Shown in pieces: positions 18,085 through 25,208 of a stretch of DNA of 64,000 bases; position 1 is the stretch's first letter, and each line of letters opens with the position of its first letter. Both the position numbers and the translations under genes were made by a program. The notes beneath the pieces were generated by a model. The model saw nothing but the letters and a program-made list of their open reading frames with translations, had not been told where the DNA came from and did not search any database. The DNA is from Variovorax paradoxus. GTDB lineage: Bacteria; Pseudomonadota; Gammaproteobacteria; Burkholderiales; Burkholderiaceae_C. The stretch lies in contig NZ_CP045644.1 of the NCBI RefSeq assembly GCF_009498455.1, positions 1,705,001 to 1,769,000 on the forward strand, written 5' to 3'.

Positions 18085-18726
18085 TCAATCGCCCGCCTTG
18101 TCCTGATTCGGCCCGAGCTGTTTCTCGATGACGTTCACAAAGCCGGTTTCGTCCGGCGCCGTCATGCTCGACCAAGCCTGCACCACCTTGCCGTCGCGCC
18201 CGATGAGGTACTTGTAGAAGTTCCACTTCGGCGTCGTGCCCGAGGCCTGCGCCAGCTGCTTGAACAGCGGGTTGGCGTCGGTGCCGCGCACGGCCGACTT
18301 GGCGAACATCGGGAATTTCACGCCGAAGGTGCTTTCGCAGAAGTCGGCGATTTCCTTGTTGGAACCCGATTCCTGCGAGAAATCGTTCGACGGGAAGCCC
18401 AGCACCACCAGGCCGCGGGCGCGGTACTTCATGTCCAGCGCCTCCAGCCCCTTGTACTGCGGGGTGAAGCCGCAAAAGCTGGCCGTGTTGACCACCAGGA
18501 CCACTTTGCCGGCGTACTGGCAAAGGTTCTGGGGTTTTTCGTCCTGCAGCCGCGGGAAGCTGTGCTGCAGGATCGCCGGGCACCCGGCGGCGCTACCCAC
18601 CGCGGGCGCGGCAGGGGCGGCAGGCGCCGTCTGGGCACCCGCCGACAGGGCGGCGGACAGGCCCGCCACGAGGGAAAAGGCCGTGGCGCCACGTCGCAGC
18701 GTCGAGAATCGGGCAGGGGTTCGCAT
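18085..18726 (-). CDS. Periplasmic glutathione peroxidase family protein
   Basis: A 213-residue thiol peroxidase of the GPx family with an N-terminal signal peptide (about residues 1-32, ending SAGAQ) and an Ala/Pro-rich spacer. The catalytic Cys is in NTASFCGFTPQYKGLEAL. The WNFYKYLIGRDG motif carries the catalytic Trp and Asn. The third motif reads GFPSNDF where GFPCNQF is usual, so the tetrad Gln position is Asp and the Cys is Ser. It probably reduces organic or hydrogen peroxide with thioredoxin-type donors outside the cytoplasm. Confidence 0.9.
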   Translation of the reverse strand: MRTPARFSTLRRGATAFSLVAGLSAALSAGAQTAPAAPAAPAVGSAAGCPAILQHSFPRLQDEKPQNLCQYAGKVVLVVNTASFCGFTPQYKGLEALDMKYRARGLVVLGFPSNDFSQESGSNKEIADFCESTFGVKFPMFAKSAVRGTDANPLFKQLAQASGTTPKWNFYKYLIGRDGKVVQAWSSMTAPDETGFVNVIEKQLGPNQDKAGD

Positions 18727-18801
18727 GACGGGCTCCTGGATCGAAAAAGGGGGGTGTGAATCTATGGCGCAAGCGCGCGCGTAAGCACATCATCGCGCGT
18801 C

Positions 18802-18828
18802 TGTCACGGGCGCGCCAAACGGCCCGAT
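18802..18828 (+). promoter_or_regulatory. Degenerate ECF41-like promoter candidate
   Basis: TGTCACG, 16 bases, then CGAT resembles the TGTCACA-N16-CGTC pair found twice nearby, with one mismatch in the upstream box and two in the downstream box. It is 28 bases before the ferritin-like gene. It may be chance. Confidence 0.25.
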
Positions 18829-18856
18829 TAAAATCGGCGGCCATTGAAAGACTTTG

Positions 18857-19714
18857 ATGCTCTACCCGGAACTCTTCAGACAACTCGAATCCGTCCGCTG
18901 GGACATGGACAAGGACATCCCCTGGCAGTCGTTCGACGCTTCCTTGCTGACCGAAGAGCAGGCCCAGACCATCAAGATGAATGCCATCACCGAGTGGTCG
19001 GCGTTGCCGGCCACCGAGATGTTCCTGCGCGACAACCGGCACGACAGTGACTTTTCGGCGTTCATGTCGATCTGGTTCTTCGAAGAGCAGAAGCACTCGC
19101 TGGTGCTCATGGAGTACCTGAAGCGCTTCAGCCCGCAGCACGCGCCCACCGAGCAGGAACTGCACGAGGTGCGCTTCGACTTCGACCCGGCGCCCCCGCT
19201 CGAAACCCTCATGCTGCACTTCTGCGGCGAGATCCGCCTCAACCACTGGTACCGCCGCGCCGCCCAGTGGCACACCGAGCCGGTCATCAAGCACATCTAC
19301 ACCACGCTGAGCCAGGACGAAGCCCGCCACGGCGGCGCCTACCTGCGCTACATGAAGCGCGCCATGGAAAAGTTCGGCGACGAGGCCCGCGCCGCCTTCA
19401 CCAAGGTCGGCGTGCTCATGGCCAGCGCGCGCCGCACCGCCCAGGCGCTGCACCCGACCAACCTGCACGTGAACAAGGCGCTGTTCCCGAACGACACCAT
19501 CCAGAGCCGCATGCCCGACCCCGACTGGCTCGAGCACTGGCTGGACAAGCAGATCAAGTTCGACGCCGTCTGGGAAACCAAGGTCGGCGAGCGCATCCTG
19601 CACAACCTGAGCCTGTTGATGAACCGCAGCTTCAAGACCGTGCAGGAACTCAACCGCTACCGCAAGGAAGTCTCGGCCACGCTGGGCCCCAAGCCCGAAT
19701 ACCAGGGCGCCTGA
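18857..19714 (+). CDS. Ferritin-like diiron protein related to acyl-ACP desaturases
   Basis: A 285-residue helical protein. Two diiron-type motifs stand out: FFEEQKHSLVL (ExxH, about residues 75-85) and LSQDEARHGGAYL (DExxH-like, about residues 155-167). Another Glu occurs upstream (EWSALPATEMFL) and one between them (FCGEIRLNHWYRR). Their spacing fits a four-helix bundle of the ferritin-like/acyl-ACP desaturase superfamily. The substrate cannot be read from sequence, and oxidation of a fatty acyl chain is only one possibility. I chose the ATG over the TTG one codon upstream. It has its own terminator. Confidence 0.78.
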   Translation: MLYPELFRQLESVRWDMDKDIPWQSFDASLLTEEQAQTIKMNAITEWSALPATEMFLRDNRHDSDFSAFMSIWFFEEQKHSLVLMEYLKRFSPQHAPTEQELHEVRFDFDPAPPLETLMLHFCGEIRLNHWYRRAAQWHTEPVIKHIYTTLSQDEARHGGAYLRYMKRAMEKFGDEARAAFTKVGVLMASARRTAQALHPTNLHVNKALFPNDTIQSRMPDPDWLEHWLDKQIKFDAVWETKVGERILHNLSLLMNRSFKTVQELNRYRKEVSATLGPKPEYQGA

Positions 19715-19734
19715 GCCGCCCCCAGACTTCGATG

Positions 19735-19766
19735 AAATCGCCCCGCATGCCGGGGCGATTTTTTTT
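19735..19766 (+). terminator. Rho-independent terminator after the ferritin-like gene
   Basis: AAATCGCCCCG and CGGGGCGATTT pair across a 5-base loop, and the arm runs into eight T residues. It insulates the ECF41 promoter that begins 11 bases later. Confidence 0.92.
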
Positions 19767-19776
19767 GGCCGCGGGC

Positions 19777-19803
19777 TGTCACAGCGCGCTGGCGTCAAAC
19801 GTC
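19777..19803 (+). promoter_or_regulatory. ECF41-type promoter of the sigma factor gene
   Basis: TGTCACA, exactly 16 bases, then CGTC: the published ECF41 consensus without mismatch. CGTC ends only 9 bases before the ATG, so the transcript should be leaderless or nearly so. It implies autoregulation. Confidence 0.85.
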
Positions 19804-19812
19804 TAATCGGGC

Positions 19813-20703
19813 ATGGACGACCCGACCCTCACCTTCGACAGCCACCGCCGCCGCCTCCAGGGCATCGCCTACCGCATGCTCGGCTCCGTGGCCGAGGCGG
19901 AAGAGGTGGTGCAGGACGCCTGGCTGCGCTGGCACGAGGCCGACAAGGCCAGTTTCGACAGCGCCGAAGCCTGGCTCGTGACCGTCGTCACGCGCCTGTC
20001 GATCGACCGGCTGCGCAGCGCCAAGGTCCAGCGCGAGCACTACATCGGCCCGTGGATGCCCGAGCCCACGCTCACCGGGTCGCCCGACACGCCCGAGGAA
20101 ACGCTCGAGCGCGTCGACAACATCTCCGTCGCCTTCCTGGCCGTGCTCGAGCGCCTCGCGCCCGAGGCGCGCGCCGCCTTTCTCATGCGCGAAGTGTTCG
20201 ACGCCGACTACGACGAGATCGCCCAGACCCTCGGCAAGAGCGAGGCCGCCTGCCGCCAGTTGGTGCACCGCGCCAAGGCGCAGGTGCAGGAGGCCCGTCC
20301 GCGCTTCCAGGTGTCGCGCGACACCCACCAGCGGCTGCTGCGCGCCTTTGCCGACGCCGCCGCGCGCGGCAGCATGCAGGACCTGAAGCTGCTGATGGCC
20401 GAAGACGTGGAACTCATCGGCGACGGCGGCGGCAAGGTGCAGACCTTCAGCAAGATCCTGCGCGGCAGCCAGCGGCTGGCGCAGCTGTACTACTCGCTCT
20501 GGCGCCGCATGGGCGCCGGCGTGCGCATGGAACTGGTCGAACTTAACGGCGAGCCCGGCATGCTGCGCTTTCTCGACGGCGAACTCGAGTCGGCCCAGAC
20601 CTTCGAGATCGAGGGCGAGCGCATCGTGCGCATCCGTGCCCAGCGCAACCCCGACAAGCTGGCGCGCATCGCGCAGCTGTTCGCCGCGAAGCGGGGCGAC
20701 TGA
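19813..20703 (+). CDS. ECF41-group sigma factor with SnoaL-like C-terminal domain (SigJ-type)
   Basis: A 296-residue extracytoplasmic-function sigma factor. Region 2 covers about residues 8-75 (GIAYRMLGSVAEAEEVVQDAWLRW) and region 4 about residues 110-165. A SnoaL-like extension covers about residues 175-290 and replaces an anti-sigma factor. The ECF41 marker motifs are visible: WMPEP in the linker (consensus WLPEP), DGGGK and NPDKL in the extension, which in studied members both activates and restrains the sigma core. The gene has a consensus ECF41 promoter and precedes the usual partner, a carboxymuconolactone decarboxylase. The inducing signal is unknown. Confidence 0.93.
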   Translation: MDDPTLTFDSHRRRLQGIAYRMLGSVAEAEEVVQDAWLRWHEADKASFDSAEAWLVTVVTRLSIDRLRSAKVQREHYIGPWMPEPTLTGSPDTPEETLERVDNISVAFLAVLERLAPEARAAFLMREVFDADYDEIAQTLGKSEAACRQLVHRAKAQVQEARPRFQVSRDTHQRLLRAFADAAARGSMQDLKLLMAEDVELIGDGGGKVQTFSKILRGSQRLAQLYYSLWRRMGAGVRMELVELNGEPGMLRFLDGELESAQTFEIEGERIVRIRAQRNPDKLARIAQLFAAKRGD

Positions 20704-20722
20704 AAAAATAATGCGCGCGGCC

Positions 20723-20749
20723 TGTCACAGGGCCGATGGCTGGCGCGTC
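20723..20749 (+). promoter_or_regulatory. ECF41-type promoter of the decarboxylase-family gene
   Basis: TGTCACA, 16 bases, CGTC again matches the ECF41 consensus exactly, 59 bases before the target ATG. Together with the copy before the sigma gene it defines a two-promoter autoregulated module. Confidence 0.87.
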
Positions 20750-20808
20750 TTCAGGGTGTAGCAAGCAGATTTCGCTTTTCTTCCTTCAACCACCCTGGAG
20801 TACATCTC

Positions 20809-21276
20809 ATGAGCCAAGCCCCCGCCCTCCGTCTCGCCTGGACCAAGTTCGCCCCGAAGTCCTTCCAGGCCATGATCGCCGTCAACGGCAGCTTCGAGTC
20901 GAGCACGCTCGGCAAGGTGCTGATCGACCTCGTCTTTGCGCGCGTGTCGCAGATCAACGGCTGCGCTTACTGTCTCGACATGCACGTGCGCGACCTGCGC
21001 GTACAGGGCGAAGACTGGCAGCGCATCAACAGCCTTGCCACCTGGCGCGAGGTGAGCCTCTTCAACGAACGCGAGCGTGCGGCGCTTGACTGGGCCGAAA
21101 CGCTCACGCGCCTGGCCGACCACCACGCCGATCGCGATGCCGAGTACGAAGCCCTGAAGGCCGTGTTCAGCGACCAGGAAATCGTCGAGCTTTCGCTCGC
21201 CGTGGCGCAGATCAATGCTTGGAACCGCCTCGGCGTGGGCCTGCGTTCGCAGGTCGTGGCCAAGGCGATGCCCTGA
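20809..21276 (+). CDS. Carboxymuconolactone decarboxylase / AhpD-family protein
   Basis: A 155-residue all-helical protein with the AhpD-like redox motif CAYCLDMHVRDLR (CxxC followed by the relay His), around residues 48-60. Many such proteins are alkylhydroperoxidase-like and not true decarboxylases. The VNGSFESSTL start and the WREVSLFNERERAALDWAE segment are typical of the CMD proteins paired with ECF41 sigma factors. Its promoter and position mark it as the regulon target. Confidence 0.93.
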   Translation: MSQAPALRLAWTKFAPKSFQAMIAVNGSFESSTLGKVLIDLVFARVSQINGCAYCLDMHVRDLRVQGEDWQRINSLATWREVSLFNERERAALDWAETLTRLADHHADRDAEYEALKAVFSDQEIVELSLAVAQINAWNRLGVGLRSQVVAKAMP

Positions 21277-21279
21277 GCT

Positions 21280-22395
21280 TCAGCGCCGCTCCACCACCAT
21301 CGGTGCGATGCGCAGGCTGTCGCGCAGCTGCGTGACGGCCTCGCCCGCCGCATTGCGCGACGGGAACGGGCCGGCCTGCAGGCGGTGCGTGCCGGCTTCG
21401 CTGAACACGCGCAGCTGCGGTGCCAGCGTGGGCAGTCCGCGTGCGGCCTGGTTTCTCAGGCTCTCGGCGCCGTCGCGTTCGCGAAACGCGCCGAGTTGGA
21501 CCCAGAAGCCGGAAGCGGCGGATGAAGAAAGCGTCGACGGTGCCGCGGGCGCCGCGAGCGGGGCCAGCGGCGCGAGGTCGGTCACCACCATCGCTTCGCG
21601 CGGGCCGGCCGGTGCCTCGGGCTCCGACGGCGCAGCAGCCATCACGGGCGTCTGCGGTGTCACGGGCATCGTCGCTGCAGGCGCGGCAGCGGCCGTCATC
21701 GCGACCGGCGCGACCCAGGCCGATGGCACGGCCACCGGTGCCGCCGCCACCCGAACGGGTGCGGGCGCTGGCGCTCGCGCAGGCGCCGCCGCATAGGCCG
21801 TGCCCGCGTCGCGGCGCCAGGCGCCGGTGCGGATGTCTTCATTGGTGATGCGCTCGATCTCCACCGGCGCCACGCCGCGCAGCAGGTCCAGCTTCAGCGC
21901 CGCCGTGTAGCTCAGGTCGATCACGCGGCCGTCCACGAAGGGGCCGCGGTCGTTCACGCGCACGATCACTTCGCGCCCGTTGGCCGGGTTGCGCACGCGC
22001 ACGTAGCTCGGCAGCGGCAGCGTCTTGTGCGCGGCCGTCATGGCGTACATGTCGTAGGGCTCGCCGCTGGCGGTCGAGGCTGCGTGGAACTTGCGGCCGT
22101 ACCACGAGGCGATGCCCGATTCGCGGAACGGCCGGTCGTCGGTGATCGGCTGGTAGCCGCGGCCCAGCACCGTGTAGGGCTTGCTGGTGCCGCCGCTGCT
22201 GCGGATGGCCTCGATGCGGGGCTCGGCGTCGGGCACGCGGTCGAGGTCCGAGGGGATGTTGCTGCCGGGGCCGTCGCGGCCGCTGGCGACGCCGCCACCG
22301 CTGCTTCGCGGTCCGCTGGCGCAGCCGGCCAGCACGAGCGCGGCGGCCAGGGCGCAGGCCGTCAGCGCGCGGGAAGCGAGCGTGCCGTCAGCCAA
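21280..22395 (-). CDS. rlpA: Septal ring lytic transglycosylase / lipoprotein RlpA
   Basis: A 371-residue lipoprotein. The lipobox LVLAGC lies at about residues 20-25. The double-psi beta-barrel RlpA domain (SGIASWYGRKFHAASTASGE, then VRVNDRGPFVDGRVIDLS) covers about residues 90-185. An Ala/Pro-rich linker leads to a SPOR domain (FWVQLGAFRERDGAESL) that should bind denuded septal glycan. RlpA cleaves naked peptidoglycan strands during daughter-cell separation. The start is a TTG overlapping the glnE stop by 8 bases, with GGAAGG upstream; no ATG or GTG is available in frame. Confidence 0.92.
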   Translation of the reverse strand: MADGTLASRALTACALAAALVLAGCASGPRSSGGGVASGRDGPGSNIPSDLDRVPDAEPRIEAIRSSGGTSKPYTVLGRGYQPITDDRPFRESGIASWYGRKFHAASTASGEPYDMYAMTAAHKTLPLPSYVRVRNPANGREVIVRVNDRGPFVDGRVIDLSYTAALKLDLLRGVAPVEIERITNEDIRTGAWRRDAGTAYAAAPARAPAPAPVRVAAAPVAVPSAWVAPVAMTAAAAPAATMPVTPQTPVMAAAPSEPEAPAGPREAMVVTDLAPLAPLAAPAAPSTLSSSAASGFWVQLGAFRERDGAESLRNQAARGLPTLAPQLRVFSEAGTHRLQAGPFPSRNAAGEAVTQLRDSLRIAPMVVERR

Positions 22396-25183
22396 AGACC
22401 GCCTTCCACAGCGCCAGCATGGCGTCGCGCTCGGCGCTCAGGGCGGGCGGCGTGACCTGTGTCGGCTCTTCGTTCAGGCGTGCGCGGTGCTGCACGCGGC
22501 GCAGCTCGCGGTAGGCCTTGGCCGCGTCGCGGCCCACGCCTTCGGGCAGCAGGCCGGCCTGTTCGGCGCGCAGCAGCAGCGCGATGTTGCCCAGGTTGGG
22601 AATCAGCTCGGGGTGCGCGCCCGAGGCCGACAGCACCAGGAACTGCACCGCGAACTCGGCATCGACCATGCCGCCGGGGCTGTGCTTCACGTCGAAGCGG
22701 TCGGCCTTCACGGGGCGGGCGCCGCGCAGCTTGTTGCGCATGCCGATGATCTCGGCCTTCAGCGACTCGCGGTCGCGCGGGGCCACCATCACGGCCTCGC
22801 GCACCTGGTCGAAACGCGCGCCCAGTTCGGCGCCGTGGTCGGCGCTGCCGAGCACGAAGCGCGCGCGCGTCATGGCCTGGTGCTCCCAGGTCCATGCGGT
22901 GTTGCTGCCGCGCCCGAGCTGGTACTTTTCGTAGGCCTCGAAGCTGGTGGTGAGCAGGCCCGAGTTGCCGTTGGGCCGCAGCGCGGTGTCGATCTCGAAC
23001 AGGTCGCCCTCGCGCGTTTTCACCGTGAGCCAGTTGATGAGCTTGCGCACGTAGGCCGCATAGACCTCGCCGGCGCGCTCGTCGTCGTCGTCGTAGACGA
23101 ACACGATGTCCAGGTCGCTGCCGTAGCCCAGCTCTTTGCCGCCCAATTTGCCGTAGCCGATGATCGCGAACTGCGGCACCTCGCGGTGCCGGTTGCGCAC
23201 ATGCGGCCAGCACCAGCGCGCGGTCACACGCAGCGTGGTGTCGGCCAGCGCACTCAGGTCGTCGGCCACCTGCTCGACGGTGATGCGGCCGTCCACGTCG
23301 CGCGCCAGCGTGCGGAACACTTCGGCGTGGTGGGCGTGGCGCAGCAGGTTCAGCAGGCGCTCTTCGTCGGCTTCGCCGGTGCGCGTGAGCGAGGTGTGGC
23401 GCGCTTCGAGTTCACGCTCGAATTCGTCGGCGATGAAGCGGCCCGAGAGCATCTCGTCGCTTGCGAGTTCGTCGATCACGCCGGGGTGCTGCATCAAATA
23501 GCGTGCCGGCCATTTCGCGGCGCCCAGCAGGCGCAGCAGGCGCTCCTGCACGGCGGGGCGTTCGACCAGCAGCGCCAAATAGCTCTCGCGGCGCATCAGC
23601 GGCTCGATCCAGTCGGCCCAGCGCATCGCGGCGTCGACGTGGCGCGGCGTTTGTCCTGCGCCGTCGCCGTCGGGCTCCTTCAGCCACTGGCCGGTGCGTT
23701 GCACCAGTTGGCGCAGGCGGCCCCGGGTTTCTTCGCGCAGGGCGAGCACGCGCGGCGTTTCGCACCAGTCGCGGATGCGCTCGGCAAACACGGGCGGCAG
23801 GTCGTCGAGCAGGTCGGCCAGGTCGGCGGGCGCGGCCGATTTCTTGCCGTTGCACTTGCCGTTGCAGGGCTTTTCGCCGCCCAGCAGCTTGTCGAATTCC
23901 TGCGCAACGAACTCGCGGTGCGTGTCGAGCTGTTCAAGGAAGGGGCAGCAGTCGGCATAGCCCATCGACTGCGCGATCCAGCGCAGGTCGTCGTCGTTGA
24001 CCGGCAGCACGTGGGTCTGCTGGTCGTCCAGGTACTGGATGCGGTGCTCCACGCGGCGCAGGAACTCGTAGGCCGCGGCCAGCGTGTCGGCCGTGTCCTG
24101 CGGCATGAGGTTGGCGCGCGCCAGCCGTTGCAGCGCGTCGAGCGTGGGGCGCGTGCGCAGCTCGGGGAACTGGCCGCCGCGCACCACCTGCAGCAGCTGC
24201 ACGGTGAATTCGATTTCGCGGATGCCGCCGCGCGAGAGCTTCACGTCGTTGGCGCGCTCGGGGCGTCCGGCGCTGCGGCGCGCCGACTGCTCGCGGATCT
24301 GGCGGTGCAGGATGCGCAGCGAGTCGAACACGCTGTAGTCGAGGTAGCGGCGGAACACGAAGGGCAGCACCACGGTGCGCAGCGCCTGCGCCTGGCCGCC
24401 GAGCACCACCTCGCGCGGCGCGACCACGCGGCTCTTCATCCAGGCAAAGCGCTCCCACTCGCGGCCCTGCACCTGGAAATATTCTTCGAGCGCATCGAGC
24501 GAGACCACGCTGGGCCCCGAGTTGCCGTTGGGCCGCAGCGCCAGGTCGACGCGGAACACGAAGCCGTGCTCGGTCACGTCGCCCACCAGCGCATAGATGC
24601 GCTTCACGGCGCGCGCAAAGTACTCCTGGTTCGACAGCTTGCCGCGCCCGTCGGCATCGCCGGCCGTGTCGCCGTCGACGTCGTACAGGTAGATGAGGTC
24701 GATGTCGCTCGACACATTGAGCTCGCGCGCGCCAAGCTTGCCCATGCCGATCACCCACAGCTGCGAGCGCTGGCCTTCGGGGCCGAGCGGCGCGCCGTGC
24801 TGGGCGTCGAGTTCGTGGCAGGCGTCCTGGCAGGCGATGTCGAGCGCCAGTTCGGCCAGCTCGGTCACGGCCGTGGTCACCACGGCGAGCGGGGCCTGCT
24901 GGTCGCAATCGAGTGTGACCAGGCGTTCCATGACGAGCTGGCGCACGATGCGCAACGCATCGCCCACGGCCACGCCGCGCGTGCGCAGTTCGTCGTAGGC
25001 GACGGTCATCGATTCGCGCCGGGGCTCGCCGGGCGGCAGCAGATCGAGCTCGGCCGCATAGCGGCGACGCAGTCGCTGGACGAATCGGGACTTGGAAGAA
25101 AACGCGGAAAGCGTCGGATTGGATGGCAACTGATTCACACTGGTGTGGGTTGGCGCGGAACCCGGCTCTAGGCTGGCGGTCAT
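22388..25183 (-). CDS. glnE: Bifunctional glutamine synthetase adenylyltransferase/deadenylase
   Basis: GlnE (931 residues) adds and removes AMP on a Tyr of glutamine synthetase under control of PII, tuning ammonia assimilation. Both nucleotidyltransferase halves are visible. The N-terminal removase contains GKLGARELNVSSDIDLIYLYD and the C-terminal adenylylase contains GKLGGKELGYGSDLDIVFVYD; each carries the D-x-D metal pair. The ATG at 25183 begins MTASLEPGSAPTHTS. It precedes rlpA with overlap and is divergent from yhdP, 25 bases away. Confidence 0.97.
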   Translation of the reverse strand: MTASLEPGSAPTHTSVNQLPSNPTLSAFSSKSRFVQRLRRRYAAELDLLPPGEPRRESMTVAYDELRTRGVAVGDALRIVRQLVMERLVTLDCDQQAPLAVVTTAVTELAELALDIACQDACHELDAQHGAPLGPEGQRSQLWVIGMGKLGARELNVSSDIDLIYLYDVDGDTAGDADGRGKLSNQEYFARAVKRIYALVGDVTEHGFVFRVDLALRPNGNSGPSVVSLDALEEYFQVQGREWERFAWMKSRVVAPREVVLGGQAQALRTVVLPFVFRRYLDYSVFDSLRILHRQIREQSARRSAGRPERANDVKLSRGGIREIEFTVQLLQVVRGGQFPELRTRPTLDALQRLARANLMPQDTADTLAAAYEFLRRVEHRIQYLDDQQTHVLPVNDDDLRWIAQSMGYADCCPFLEQLDTHREFVAQEFDKLLGGEKPCNGKCNGKKSAAPADLADLLDDLPPVFAERIRDWCETPRVLALREETRGRLRQLVQRTGQWLKEPDGDGAGQTPRHVDAAMRWADWIEPLMRRESYLALLVERPAVQERLLRLLGAAKWPARYLMQHPGVIDELASDEMLSGRFIADEFERELEARHTSLTRTGEADEERLLNLLRHAHHAEVFRTLARDVDGRITVEQVADDLSALADTTLRVTARWCWPHVRNRHREVPQFAIIGYGKLGGKELGYGSDLDIVFVYDDDDERAGEVYAAYVRKLINWLTVKTREGDLFEIDTALRPNGNSGLLTTSFEAYEKYQLGRGSNTAWTWEHQAMTRARFVLGSADHGAELGARFDQVREAVMVAPRDRESLKAEIIGMRNKLRGARPVKADRFDVKHSPGGMVDAEFAVQFLVLSASGAHPELIPNLGNIALLLRAEQAGLLPEGVGRDAAKAYRELRRVQHRARLNEEPTQVTPPALSAERDAMLALWKAVFG

Positions 25184-25208
25184 AATTCCCGACACAGCGC
25201 GACCCTCA

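Noticed and set aside
20809..21276. True 4-carboxymuconolactone decarboxylase of the protocatechuate pathway
   Set aside because: No pca genes are present, and the CxxC-His motif plus ECF41 pairing indicate an AhpD-like redox protein.
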